NCBI RefSeq assembly: GCF_051014445.1 | Contig: NC_135134.1 | Coordinates: 26,229,672-26,293,671 of the forward strand | Reading direction: 5' to 3' | Source of the DNA: Colletes latitarsis | Taxonomy: Eukaryota; Arthropoda; Insecta; Hymenoptera; Colletidae | Length of the DNA: 64,000 nt | In this document: one piece after another, positions 1-13,724 of the stretch | How the letters are laid out: every line of letters starts with the position of its first letter | Numbering within the stretch: position 1 is the stretch's first letter | Notes under the pieces: model-generated | Databases searched by the model: none | What the model was told of the DNA's origin: nothing | The model's input: only the letters and a program-made list of their open reading frames with translations | Translations under genes and position numbers: made by a program

Positions 1-49
1 ATCCAGAAAAAGCCCAGGATCTAGCCATCAAGTATGAGAAATATGCGAT

Positions 50-2450
50 AGTATGAGCCCGCTGAGGGCAAATCCTAGACCTAACCCTGACCTAACATGC
101 GTTATCCTCTAAAATATTTATCAAGACCAGATTTAATTGAATGTTTCAGTGTGGTACCACATTACTGCGTGACCCAAACCAGAAAAAGGCCAGAATCTGT
201 TCAACAAGTACGCGAAAAACTCGAAACTATGAGCCTGATGAGGGGAAATCCCAGACCTATCCCAGACATAACATGCGTTATCCTCTAAAATATTGATCGA
301 AACCAGGTTTAATGGACAGTTTCAGTGTGGTACCACATTACTACGTGATCCAAATCAGAAAAAGCCAGGGATCTGTTCAACAAGTATGTGAAAAATGCGA
401 AAATATGACCCTGATGAGGGCAAATCACGGACCTTACCTAGACCTAACATGAGTTATTCTCTAAAATATTCATCGATGCCAGGTTTAATGGACTTTTTCA
501 GTGTGGTACCACATTACTACGTGATCCAAACCAGAAAAAACACAGGATCCGCCCTACATGTATGTGAAGAATGCGAAATTATGTGTCTGATAAGGGAAAA
601 TCCCAGGCTCAACGTAGACCTAACAAGCGTTACCCTCAAAATTATTGATCGAAACCAGGTTTAATCGACTGTTTCAGTGTGGTACCACATTACTACGTGA
701 TCCAAACCAGAATAAAACCCAGGATCTGTACAACTAGTATGTGAAGAATGCGAAAGTATGAGCCTGACGAGGGGCAAATCCCAGACCTAAACTAGACATA
801 ACATGCTTTATCCTCTAAAATATTGATCGAAACCAGGTTTAATTGAATGTTTCAGTGTGATACCACATTACTACGTGATCCAATCCAGAAAAAGCCCAGG
901 GTCTAGCCATCAAGTATGAGAAATATGCGATAGTATGAGCCCGCTGAGGGCAAATCCTAGACCTAACCCAGACCTAACATGCGTTATCCTCTAAAATATT
1001 TATCAAGACCAGATTTAATTGAATGTTTCAGTGTGGTACCACATTACTACGTGTTCCAAACCAGAAAAAGCCCAGGATCTAGCCATGAAGTATGAGAAAT
1101 ATGCGAAATTATGAGCCTGATTATGGCAAATCCTAGACCTAACACAGGCCAAACATGCGTTATCCTCTAAAATATTTATCAAGACCAGGTTTAATCGACT
1201 GTTTCAGTGTGGTTCCACATTGCTACGTGATCCAAACCAGAAAAAACCCAGGATCCGTTCAACAAGTATGTGAAGAATGCGAAAGTATGTGTCTGATGAG
1301 GGAAAATCCCAGGCCTAACCTAGACCTAACATGCGCTACCCTCAAAAATATTGATCGAAACCTGTTCTAATCGACTGTTTCAGTTCTGGTACCGCATTAC
1401 TACGAGATCCAAACCAGAAAAAGCCCAGAATCTGGCCATCAACTATGTGAAATATGCGAAAGTACGAGCCTGATGAGACCAAATCCCAGCCCTAACCAAG
1501 ACCTAACATGCTTTATTCTCTAAAATATTGATCGAAACCTGGTTTAATGGACTGTTTCAGTGTGGAACCACATTACTACGTGATCCAAACCAGAAAAAAC
1601 CCAGAATCTATTCAACAGTTATGTGAAAAACGCGAAAATATGAGCCTCAAGAGGGCAAATCCCAGACCTATCCCAGACCAAACATGCGTTATCCTCTTAA
1701 ATATTGATCGAAACCAGGTTTAATGGACAGTATCAGTGTGGTACCACATTACTACGTGATCCAAACCAGAAAAAGCCAGGGATCTGTACAACAAGTATGT
1801 GAAAAATGTGAAAATATGACCCTGATGGGGGCAAATCCCGGACTTATCCCAGACCTAACTTGCGTTATCCTCTAAAATATTGATCGAAACCAGGTTTAAT
1901 TTACTGATTCAGTGTGGTACCACATTACTACGTGATCCAATCCAGAAAAAGCCCAGGATCTAGCCATGGAGTTTGAGAAATATGCGAAATTATGAGCCTG
2001 ATTAGGGCAAATCCTAGACCTAACCCAGACCTAACATGCGTTATCCTCAAAAATATTGATCGAAACCAGGTTTAATTGAATGTTTCAGTGTGGTACCGCC
2101 TTACTACGTGATCCAAACCAGAAAAAACCCAGGATCCGTTCAACAAGTATGTGGAGAATGCGAAAGTATGTGTCTGATGGGGGAAAATCCCAGGCCTAAC
2201 AAAGACCTAACATGCGTTATCCTCAAAAATATTGATCGAACCCAGGTTTAATCGACTGTTTCAGTGTGGTACCACATTACTACCTGATCCAAACCAGAAA
2301 AATACCCAGGATCTGATTAACAGGTATGTGTAGAACGCGAAAATATGTGTCTGATGAGGGCAAATCCCCGTCCTAAACTAGACATAACATGCGTTATCCT
2401 CTAAAATATTGATCGAAACCATGTTTAATGGACTGTTTCAGTGTGGTACC
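50..2450 (+). repeat. Left-domain block L1, first copy
   Basis: About 13.6 monomers. Positions ~50-1130 recur 2,820 bp downstream at ~2870-3950. Positions 1306 to ~2450 recur 2,644 bp downstream at 3950 to ~5095. The two offsets differ by exactly 176, so the second copy lacks one monomer found here at 1131-1306. Internal markers include a monomer with AACACAGGATCCGCCCTACATG-like sequence (about 540-560) and one with TTCTGGTACCGCATT (about 1383). Bases 1-50 match ~890-940 better than 2821-2870, which places the left edge of the duplication near 50-60. Confidence 0.85.
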
Positions 2451-2869
2451 ACATTACTACGTGATCCAAACCAGAAAAAACCCAGGATCTGTTCAACAAG
2501 TATGTGGAGAATGCGACAGTATGTGCCTGATGATGGCAAATCCCAGGCCTATCCCAGACATAACATGCGTTATCCTCTAAAATATTGATCGAAACCAGGT
2601 TTAATGGACTGTTTCAGTGTGGTACCACATTACTACGTGATCGAAACCAGAAGAAGCCAGGCATCTGTTCAACAAGTATGTGAACAATGCGAAAATATGG
2701 CCCTGATGAGGGCAAATCCCAGGTCTAACCTAGACATAACATGCGTTATCCTCTAAAATATTCATCGAAACAAGGTTTAATTGAATGTTTCAGTGTGATA
2801 CCACATTACTACGTGATCCAATCCAGAAAAAGTCCAGGTTCTAGCCATCAAGTATGTGAAATATGCGAA

Positions 2870-5118
2870 AGTATGAGCCCGCTGAGGGCAAATCCTAGAC
2901 CTAACCCTGACCTAACATGCGTTATCCTCTAAAATATTTATCAAGACCAGATTTAATTGAATGTTTCAGTGTGGTACCACATTACTGCGTGACCCAAACC
3001 AGAAAAAGGCCAGAATCTGTTCAACAAGTACGCGAAAAACTCGAAACTATGAGCCTGATGAGGGGAAATCCCAGACCTATCCCAGACATAACATGCGTTA
3101 TCCTCTAAAATATTGATCGAAACCAGGTTTAATGGACAGTTTCAGTGTGGTACCGCATTACTACGTGATCCAAATCAGAAAAAGCCAGGGATCTGTTCAA
3201 CAAGTATGTGAAAAATGCGAAAATATGACCCTGATGAGGGCAAATCACGGACCTTACCTAGACCTAACATGAGTTATTCTCTAAAATATTCATCGATGCC
3301 AGGTTTAATGGACTTTTTCAGTGTGGTACCACATTACTACGTGATCCAAACCAGAAAAAACACAGGATCCGCTCTACATGTATGTGAAGAATGCGAAATT
3401 ATGTGTCTGATAAGGGAAAATCCCAGGCTCAACGTAGACCTAACAAGCGTTACCCTCAAAATTATTGATCGAAACCAGGTTTAATCGACTGTTTCAGTGT
3501 GGTACCGCATTACTACGTGATCCAAACCAGAATAAAACCCAGGATCTGTACAACTAGTATGTGAAGAATGCGAAAGTATGAGCCTGACGAGGGGCAAATC
3601 CCAGACCTAAACTAGACATAACATGCTTTATCCTCTAAAATATTGATCGAAACCAGGTTTAATTGAATGTTTCAGTGTGATACCACATTACTACGTGATC
3701 CAATCCAGAAAAAGCCCAGGGTCTAGCCATCAAGTATGAGAAATATGCGATAGTATGAGCCCGCTGAGGGCAAATCCTAGACCTAACCCAGACCTAACAT
3801 GCGTTATCCTCTAAAATATTTATCAAGACCAGATTTAATTGAATGTTTCAGTGTGGTACCACATTACTACGTGTTCCAAACCAGAAAAAGCCCAGGATCT
3901 AGCCATGAAGTATGAGAAATATGCGAAATTATGAGCCTGATTATGGCAAATCCCAGGCCTAACCTAGACCTAACATGCGCTACCCTCAAAAATATTGATC
4001 GAAACCTGTTCTAATCGACTGTTTCAGTTCTGGTACCGCATTACTACGAGATCCAAACCAGAAAAAGCCCAGAATCTGGCCATCAACTATGTGAAATATG
4101 CGAAAGTACGAGCCTGATGAGACCAAATCCCAGCCCTAACCAAGACCTAACATGCTTTATTCTCTAAAATATTCATCGAAACCTGGTTTAATGGACTGTT
4201 TCAGTGTGGAACCACATTACTACGTGATCCAAACCAGAAAAAACCCAGAATCTATTCAACAGGTATGTGAAAAACGCGAAAATATGAGCCTCAAGAGGGC
4301 AAATCCCAGACCTATCCCAGACCAAACATGCGTTATCCTCTTAAATATTGATCGAAACCACGTTTAATGGACAGTATCAGTGTGGTACCACATTACTACG
4401 TGATCCAAACCAGAAAAAGCCAGGGATCTGTACAACAAGTATGTGAAAAATGTGAAAATATGACCTTGATGGGGGCAAATCCCGGACTTATCCCAGACCT
4501 AACTTGCGTTATCCTCTAAAATATTGATCGAAACCAGGTTTAATTTACTGTTTCAGTGTGGTACCACATTACTACGTGATCCAATCCAGAAAAAGCCCAG
4601 GATCTAGCCATGGAGTTTGAGAAATATGCGAAATTATGAGCCTGATTAGGGCAAATCCTAGACCTAACCCAGACCTAACATGCGTTATCCTCAAAAATAT
4701 TGATCGAAACCAGGTTTAATTGAATGTTTCAGTGTGGTACCGCCTTACTACGTGATCCAAACCAGAAAAAACCCAGGATCCGTTCAACAAGTATGTGGAG
4801 AATGCGAAAGTATGTGTCTGATGAGGGAAAATCCCAGGCCTAACAAAGACCTAACATGCGTTATCCTCAAAAATATTGATCGAACCCAGGTTTAATCGAC
4901 TGTTTCAGTGTGGTACCACATTACTACCTGATCCAAACCAGAAAAATACCCAGGATCTGATTAACAGGTATGTGTAGAACGCGAAAATATGTGTCTGATG
5001 AGGGCAAATCCCCGGCCTAAACTAGACATAACATGCGTTATCCTCTAAAATATTGATCGAAACCAGGTTTAATGGACTGTTTCAGTGTGGTACCACATTA
5101 CTACGTGATCCAAACCAG
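2870..5118 (+). repeat. Block L1, second copy with a one-monomer deletion
   Basis: A near-identical copy of ~50-2450. Sampled lines differ by single bases (for example TACCACATT at 685 against TACCGCATT at 3505). The join at about 3950 falls in phase: sequence matching 1081-1130 continues directly into sequence matching 1306 onward. Homology to the first copy fades near 5100-5118, where ACCAGACAAAACC replaces ACCAGAAAAAACC. Confidence 0.85.
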
Positions 5119-5344
5119 ACAAAACCCAGGATCTGTTTAACAAGTATGTGGAGAATGCGTAAGTATGTGTCTGATGTGGGCAAATCCCAGGCCCAACCTA
5201 GTCATAACATGCGTTATCCTCTAAAATATTGATCGAAACCAGGTTTAATGGACTGTTTCAGTGTGGTACCACATTACTACGTGATCCGAACCAGAATAAA
5301 CCCAGGATCTGGTCAACAAGTATGTGGAGAATGCGAAAGAATGA

Positions 5345-5790
5345 GCCTGATGAGGACAAATCCCTGACCTATCTCAGACATAACATGCGTTATCCTCTAA
5401 AATATTGTTCGAAACCATGTTTAATGGACTGTTTCAGTGTGGTACCACATTACTACGTGATCCAAACCAGAAAAAACCCAGGATCCGTTCAATAAGTATG
5501 TGGAGAATGCGAAAGTATGTGTCTGACGAGGGAAAATCCCACGCCTAACAAAGACCTAACATGCGTTATCCTCAAAAATATTAATCGAACCCAGGTTTAA
5601 TCGACTGTTTCAGTGTGGTACCACATTACTACCTGATCCAAACCAGAAAAATACCCAGGATCTGATTTACAGGTATGTGTAGAACGCGAAAATATGTGTC
5701 TGATGAGGTCAAATCCCCGGCCTAAACTAGACATAACATGCGTTATCCTCTAAAATATTGATCGAAACCAGGTTTAATGGACTGTTTCAG
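5345..5790 (+). repeat. Short left-domain block, also at 7986-8430
   Basis: About 2.5 monomers starting at GAGGACAAATCCCTGACC and TTGTTCGAAACCATG. They recur 2,641 bp downstream (15 monomers + 1 bp) at ~7986-8430, and again inside the block copies at about 14330 and 18380. Homology ends near 5791/8432, where one copy has CAGTATGGTACC and the other CAGTGTGGTATCGCC. Confidence 0.75.
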
Positions 5791-5909
5791 TATGGTACCA
5801 CATTACTACGTGATCCAAACCAGAAAAAACCCAGGATCTGTTCACCAAGTATGTGGAGAATGCGAAAGTATGTGTCTGATGATGGCATATCCCACGCCTA
5901 ACCTAACCA

Positions 5910-8831
5910 TAACATGCGTTATCCTCTAAAATATTGATCGAAACCAGGTTTAATTGACTGTTTCAGTGTGGTACCACATTACCACGTGATTCAAGCCAGA
6001 AAAAGCACAGGATCTGTACAACAAGTATGTGAAATATGCGAAAGTATGAGTCTGATTAGGGCAAATACTAGACTTAACCCAGACCTAACATGCGTTATCA
6101 TCTAAAATATTGATCGAAACCAGGTTTAATCGACTGTTTCAGAGTGATATCACATTACTACGTGATCCAAACCAGAAAAAACCCAGGATCTGTTCAACAA
6201 GTATGAGCAATATGCGAAAGTTTGAGTCTGAAGAGGGCAAATCCCAGGCCTAACCTAGACCTAACATGCGTTATCCTCTGAAATATTGATCAAAACCGGG
6301 TTTCATGGACGGTTTCAGTGTGGTACCACATTACCACGTGATTCAAACCAGAAAAAACCCAGGATCTGTACAACAAGTATGTGACATATGCGAAAGTATG
6401 AGTCTGATGAGGGCAAATCCCAGGCCTAACCTAGACCTACCATGGTGTATCCTCTAAAATATTGGTCGTATCCAGGTTTAATTAACTGTTACACTGGGGT
6501 ACCACATTACTACGTGATTCAAGCCAGAAAAAACCCAGGATCTGTACAACAAGTATGTGAAAAATGCGAAAGTATGAGCCTGATGAGGGCAAATCCCAGG
6601 CCTAACCTAGACCTAACATGCGTTATCCTATAAAATATTGATCGAGACCGGGATTAATCGACTGTTTCAGTGTGGTACCACTTTACTACGTGATCCAAAC
6701 CTGAAAAAGCCAGGGTTCTGTTTAACAAGTATGTGAAAAATGCGAATGTATGACCCTGATGAGGGCAAATCCCAGACCTATCCCAGACCTAACATGCGAT
6801 ATCGTCTAAAATATTGATCGAAACCAGGTTTAATCGACTGTTTCAGTGAGGTACCACATTACTACGTGATCCAAACCAGAAAAAGCCCAGGATCTGGCCT
6901 ACGAGTATGCGAAAAATGCGAAAGAATGAGCCTGGTGAGGGCAAATCCCAGGCCTAACCTAGACCTAACATGGTGTATCCTCTAAAATATTGGTCGTATC
7001 CAGGTTTAATTAACTGTTTCACTGTGGTACCACATTACTACGTGATCCAATCCAGAAAAATCCAAGGATCTGCCCAACAAGTATGAGAAATATCCGAAAG
7101 TTTGAGTCTGATGAGGGCAAATCCCAGGCCTAACCTAGATCTAACATGCGATATCCTCTAAAATATTGATCGAAACCAGGTTTCGTGGACTGTATCAGTG
7201 TGGTACCACATTACCACGTGATTCAAGCCAGAAAAAACCCAGGATCTGTACAACAAGTATGTGAAAAATGCGACAGTATGAGCCTGATGAGGGCAAATCC
7301 CAGGCCTAACCTAGACCTAACATGCGTTATCCTCTAAAATATTGTTCGAGACCAGGATTAATCGACTGTTTCAGTGTGGTACCACATTACTACCTGATCC
7401 AATCCAGAAAAAGCCCAGGATCTAGCCATCAAGTATGAGAAATATGCGATAGTATGAGCCCGCTGAGGGCAAATCCTAGACCTAACCCAGACCTGACATG
7501 CGTTATCCTCTAAAATATTTATCAAGACCAGATTTAATTGAATGTTTCAGTGTGGTACCACATTACTACGTGATCCAAACCAGAAAAAACCCAGGATCTG
7601 TTCAACAAGTATGTGAAAAATGCGAAAGTATGAGCCTGACGAGGGCAAATCCCGGACCTATCCCAGACATAACATGCGTTATCCTCTAAAATATTGATCG
7701 AAACCAGGTTTAATGGACTGTTTCAGTGTGGTACCACATTACTACGTGATCCAATCCCGAAAAAGCCCAGGTTCTAGCCATCAAGTATGAGAAATATGCG
7801 AAAGTAGGAGCCCGCTGAGGGCAAATCCTAGACCTAACCCAGACCTAACATGCGTTATCCTCCAAAATATTTATCAAGACCAGATTTAATTGATTGTTTC
7901 AGTGTGGTACCACATTACTGCGTGACCCAAACCAGAAAAAGGCCAGAATCTGTTCAACAAGTATGCGAAGAACGCGAAACTATGAGCCTGATGAGGACAA
8001 ATCCCTGACCTATCTCAGACATAACATGCGTTATCCTCTAAAATATTGTTCGAAACCATGTTTAATGGACTGTTTCAGTGTGGTACCACATTACTACGTG
8101 ATCCAAACCAGAAAAAACCCAGGATCCGTTCAATAAGTATGTGGAGAATGCGAAAGTATGTGTCTGACGAGGGAAAATCCCACGCCTAACAAAGACCTAA
8201 CATGCGTTATCCTCAAAAATATTAATCGAACCCAGGTTTAATCGACTGTTTCAGTGTGGTACCACATTACTACCTGATCCAAACCAGAAAAATACCCAGG
8301 ATCTGATTTACAGGTATGTGTAGAACGCGAAAATATGTGTCTGATGAGGTCAAATCCCCGGCCTAAACTAGACATAACATGCGTTATCCTCTAAAATATT
8401 GATCGAAACCAGGTTTAATGGACTGTTTCAGTGTGGTATCGCCTTACTACGTGATCCAAACCAGAAAAAACCCAGGATCCGTTCAATCAGTATGTGGAGA
8501 ATGCGAAAGTATGTGTCTGACGAGGGAAAATCCCAGGCCTAACAAAGACCTAACATGCGTTATCCTCAAAAATATTAATCGAACCCAGGTTTAATCGACT
8601 GTTTCAGTGTGGTACCGCATTACTACGTAATCCAAACCAGACAAAACCCAGGATCTGTTTAACAAGTATGTGGAGAATGCGTAAGTATGTGTCTGATGTG
8701 GGCAAATCCCAGGCCCAACCTAGTCATAACATGCGTTATCCTCTAAAATATTGATCGAAACCAGGTTTAATGGACTGTTTCAGTATGGTACCACATTACT
8801 ACGTGATCCAAACCAGAAAAAACCCAGGATC
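5910..8831 (+). repeat. Block L2, first copy (~2.9 kb)
   Basis: About 16.6 monomers that recur 10,390 bp downstream (59 monomers + 6 bp). Markers are a monomer with CAGAGTGATATCACATT (about 6142), two monomers starting ATGGTGTATCC (6442 and 6970), and GAGACCGGGATTAATCG (about 6645). This block carries several monomers with CATTACCACGTGATTCAAGCC. The copies are near-identical wherever sampled and diverge at 8831/19221. Confidence 0.85.
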
Positions 8832-10491
8832 TGTTCACCAAGTATGTGGAGAATGCGAAAGTATGTGTCTGATGATGGCATATCCCACGCCTAACCTAAC
8901 CATAACATGCGTTATCCTCTAAATTATTGATCGAAACCAGGTTTAATTGAATGTTTCAGTGTGGTACCACATTACTACGTGATCCAATCCAGAAAAAGCC
9001 CAGGATCTAGCCATGGAGTTTGAGAAATATGCGAAATTATGAGCCTGATTAGGGCAAATCCTAGACCTAACCCAGACCTAACATGCGTTATCCTCAAAAA
9101 TATTGATCGAAACCAGGTTTAATTGAATGTTTCAGTGTGGTACCGCCTTACTACGTGATCCAAACCAGAAAAAACCCAGGATCCGTTCAACAGGTATGTG
9201 GAGAATGCGAAAGTATGTGTCTGATGAGGGAAAATCCCAGGCCTAACAAAGACCTAACATGCGTTATCCTCTAAAACATTTATCAAGACCAAATTTAATT
9301 GAATGTTTCAGTGTGGTACCACATTACTACGTGACCCAAACCAGAAAAAGGCCAGAATCTGATCAACAAGTATGCGAAAAACGCGAAACTATGAGCCTGA
9401 TGAGGGGAAATCCCAGACCTATCCCAGACATAACATGCGTTATCCTTTAAAATATTGATCGACACCAGGTTTAATGGACTGTTTCAGTGTGGTACCACAT
9501 TACTACGTGATCCAAATCAGAAAAAGCCAGGGATCTGTTCAACAAGTATGTGAAAAATGCGAAAATATGACCCTGATGAGGGCAAATCACGGACCTAACC
9601 TAGACCTAACATGAGTTATTCTCTAAAATATTCATCGATGCCAGGTTTAATGGACTTTTTCAGTGTGGTACCACATTACTACGTGATCCAAACCAGAAAA
9701 AACACAGGATACGCTCTACATGTATGTGAAGAATGCGAAATTATGTGTCTGATGAGGGAAAATCTCAGGCCTAACGTTGACCTAACAAGCGTTACCCTCA
9801 AAATCATTGATCGAAACCAGGTTTAATCGACTGTTACAGTGTGGTTTCACATTACTACGTGATCCAAACCAGAATAAAACCCAGGATCTGTACAACAAGT
9901 ATGTGAAGAATGCGAAAGTATGAGCCAGATGAGGGCAAATCCTAGACCTAACCCAGACCTAACATGCGTCATCCTCTAAAATATTGGTCGAGACCAGATT
10001 CAGTCGACAGTTTCAGTGTGGTACCACTTTACTACGTGATCCAAACCAGAAATAACCCAGGTTCTGTTGAACAAGTATGTGAAGAATGCGAAAACATGGG
10101 TCTGATGAGGGCAAATCCTAGACCTAACCCAGAGCTAACATGCGTTATCATCAAAAATATTGATCGAAAGTAGGTTTAATCGACTGTTTCAGACTGGTAC
10201 CACATTACTACGTTATCCAATCCAGTAAAATCCAAGGATCTGCCCAACAAGAATGAGAGATATGCGAAAGTATGAGTCTGATGAGGGCAAATCCCAGGCC
10301 TAACCTAGACCTAACATGCGTTATCCTCTAAAATATTGATCGAAACCAGGTTTAATTGACTGTTTCAGTGTGGTACCACATTACCACGTGATTCAAGCCA
10401 GAAAAAGCACAGGATCTGTACAACAAGTATGTGAAATATGCGAAAGTATGAGTCTGATGAGGGCAAATACTAGACTTAACCCAGACCTAAC
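7384..10491 (+). repeat. Block L3, first copy (~3.1 kb, overlaps the end of L2)
   Basis: Positions 7384-8229 recur at 13725-14570 (offset 6,341) and 8583-10491 recur at 14571-16479 (offset 5,988). The 353-bp difference shows that the downstream copy lost two monomers (8230-8582). The block contains the diagnostic monomer with ACACAGGATACGCTCTACATG-like sequence at about 9700, and a monomer with GTTACAGTGTGGTTTCACATT at about 9830. Confidence 0.82.
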
Positions 10492-11628
10492 ATTCTTTAT
10501 TCTCTAAAATATTGATCGAAACCTGGTTTAATGGACTGTTTCAGTGTGGAACCACATTACTACGTGATCCAAACCAGAAAAAACCCAGAATCTATTCAAC
10601 AGGTATGTGAAAAACGCGAAAATATGAGCCTCAAGAGGGCAAATCCCAGACCTATCCCAGACCAAACATGCGTTATCCTCTTAAATATTGATCGAAACCA
10701 GGTTTAATGGACAGTATCAGTGTGGTACCACATTACTACGTGATCCAAACCAGAAAAAGCCAGGGATCTGTACAACAAGTATGTGAAAAATGTGAAAATA
10801 TGACCCTGATGGGGGCAAATCCCGGACTTATCCCAGACCTAACTTGCGTTATCCTCTAAAATATTGATCGAAACCAGGTTTAATTTACTGTTTCAGTGTG
10901 GTACCACATTACTACGTGATCCAATCCAGAAAAAGCCCAGGATCTAGCCATGGAGTTTGAGAAATATGCGAAATTATGAGCCTGATTAGGGCAAATCCTA
11001 GACCTAACCCAGACCCAACATGCGTTATCCTCAAAAATATTGATCGAAACCAGGTTTAATTGAATGTTTCAGTGTGGTACCGCCTTACTACGTGATCCAA
11101 ACCAGAAAAAACCCAGGATCCGTTCAACAAGTATGTGGAGAATGCGAAAGTATGTGTCTGATGAGGGAAAATCCCAGGCCTAACAAAGACCTAACATGCG
11201 TTATCCTCAAAAATATTGATCGAACCCAGGTTTAATCGACTGTTTCAGTGTGGTACCACATTACTACCTGATCCAAACCAGAAAAATACCCAGGATCTGA
11301 TTAACAGGTATGTGTAGAACGCGAAAATATGTGTCTGATGAGGGCAAATCCCCGTCCTAAACTAGACATAACATGCGTTATCCTCTAAAATATTGATCGA
11401 AACCAGGTTTAATGGACTGTTTCAGTGTGGTACCACATTACTACGTGATCCAAACCAGACAAAACCCAGGATCTGTTTAACAAGTATGTGGAGAATGCGT
11501 AAGTATGTGTCTGATGTGGGCAAATCCCAGGCCCAACCTAGTCATAACATGCGTTATCCTCTAAAATATTGATCGAAACCAGGTTTAATGGACTGTTTCA
11601 GTGTGGTACCACATTACTACGTGATCCA
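10491..11628 (+). repeat. Copy of 4151-5288 (offset 6,340)
   Basis: About 6.5 monomers identical or nearly so to 4151-5288, offset 36 monomers + 4 bp. The left join is visible at 10491, where L3 sequence (CCAGACCTAACAT) runs into CTTTATTCTC. The right join near 11628 switches from sequence like 5288 to sequence like 882. Both joins keep the monomer register, as expected for unequal exchange between satellites. Confidence 0.8.
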
Positions 11629-13440
11629 ATCCAGAAAATGCCCAGGGTCTAGCCATCAAGTATGAGAAATATGCGATAGTATGAGCCCGCTGAGGGCAAA
11701 TCCTAGACCTAACCCAGACCTAACATGCGTTATCCTCTAAAATATTTATCAAGACCAGATTTAATTGAATGTTTCGGTGTGGTACCACATTACTACGTGT
11801 TCCAAACCAGAAAAAGCCCAGGATCTAGCCATGAAGTATGAGAAATATGCGAAATTATGAGCCTGATTATGGCAAATCCTAGACCTAACCCAGGCCAAAC
11901 ATGCGTTATCCTCTAAAATATTTATCAAGACCAGGTTTAATCGACTGTTTCAGTGTGGTTCCACATTGCTACGTGATCCAAACCAGAAAAAACCCAGGAT
12001 CCGTTCAACAAGTATGTGAAGAATGCGAAAGTATGTGTCTGATGAGGGAAAATCCCAGGCCTAACCTAGACCTAACATGCGCTACCCTCAAAAATATTGA
12101 TCGAAACCTGTTCTAATCGACTGTTTCAGTTCTGGTACCGCATTACTACGAGATCCAAACCAGAAAAAGCCCAGAATCTGGCCATCAACTATGTGAAATA
12201 TGCGAAAGTACGAGCCTGATGAGACCAAATCCCAGCCCTAACCAAGACCTAACATGCTTTATTCTCTAAAATATTGATCGAAACCTGGTTTAATGGACTG
12301 TTTCAGTGTGGAACCACATTACTACGTGATCCAAACCAGAAAAAACCCAGAATCTGTTCAACAGGTATGTGAAAAACGCGAAAATATGAGCCTCAAGAGG
12401 GCAAATCCCAGACCTATCCCAGACCAAACATGCGTTATCCTCTTAAATATTGATCGAAACCACGTTTAATGGACAGTATCAGTGTGGTACCACATTACTA
12501 CGTGATCCAAACCAGAAATAGCCAGGGATCTGTACAACAAGTATGTGAAAAATGTGAAAATATGACCTTGATGGGGGCAAATCCCGGACTTATCCCAGAC
12601 CTAACTTGCGTTATCCTCTAAAATATTGATCGAAACCAGGTTTAATTTACTGTTTCAGTGTGGTACCACATTACTACGTGATCCAATCCAGAAAAAGCCC
12701 AGGATCTAGCCATGGAGTTTGAGAAATATGCGAAATTATGAGCCTGATTAGGGCAAATCCTAGACCTAACCCAGACCTAACATGCGTTATCCTCAAAAAT
12801 ATTGATCGAAACCAGGTTTAATTGAATGTTTCAGTGTGGTACCGCCTTACTACGTGATCCAAACCAGAAAAAACCCAGGATCCGTTCAACAAGTATGTGG
12901 AGAATGCGAAAGTATGTGTCTGATGAGGGAAAATCCCAGGCCTAACAAAGACCTAACATGCGTTATCCTCAAAAATATTGATCGAACCCAGGTTTAATCG
13001 ACTGTTTCAGTGTGGTACCACATTACTACCTGATCCAAACCAGAAAAATACCCAGGATCTGATTAACAGGTATGTGTAGAACGCGAAAATATGTGTCTGA
13101 TGAGGGCAAATCCCCGGCCTAAACTAGACATAACATGCGTTATCCTCTAAAATATTGATCGAAACCAGGTTTAATGGACTGTTTCAGTGTGGTACCACAT
13201 TACTACGTGATCCAAACCAGACAAAACCCAGGATCTGTTTAACAAGTATGTGGAGAATGCGTAAGTATGTGTCTGATGTGGGCAAATCCCAGGCCCAACC
13301 TAGTCATAACATGCGTTATCCTCTAAAATATTGATCGAAACCAGGTTTAATGGACTGTTTCAGTGTGGTACCACATTACTACGTGATCCGAACCAGAATA
13401 AACCCAGGATCTGGTCAACAAGTATGTGGAGAATGCGAAA
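11629..13440 (+). repeat. Third copy of L1-type sequence
   Basis: The first part matches ~883-1700 at offset 10,746. Further right it matches the second L1 copy at offset 8,102: 12461 and 4359 share the variant CACGTTTAAT, and 13390 and 5288 share ATCCGAACCAGAATAAACC. The copy ends near 13440, where GTATGAGCCTGACGAGG replaces the GAATGAGCCTGATGAGG of 5338. It retains the monomer that the second L1 copy lost (11901 corresponds to 1155). Confidence 0.78.
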
Positions 13441-13724
13441 GTATGAGCCTGACGAGGGCAAATCCCAGACCTATCCCAGACATAACATGCGTTATCCTCT
13501 AAATTATTGATCGAAACCAGGTTTAATGGACTGTTTCAGTGTGGTACCACATTACTACGTGATCCAAACCAGGAAAAACCCAGGATCTGTTCAACAAGTA
13601 TGTGAAGAATGCGAAAGTATGTGTCTGATGATGGCAAATCCCAGGCCTAACCTAACCATAACATGCGTTACCCTCTAAAATGTTGATCGAAACCAGGTTT
13701 AATTGAATGTTTCAGTGTGATACC
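13441..13724 (+). repeat. Linking monomers between large blocks
   Basis: About 1.6 monomers for which I did not find a matching long block. They carry ordinary variants (CTAAATTATTGATCG at about 13500, ACCAGGAAAAACC at about 13570, AATGTTGATCG at about 13680). They may belong to a block lying outside the window. Confidence 0.5.
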
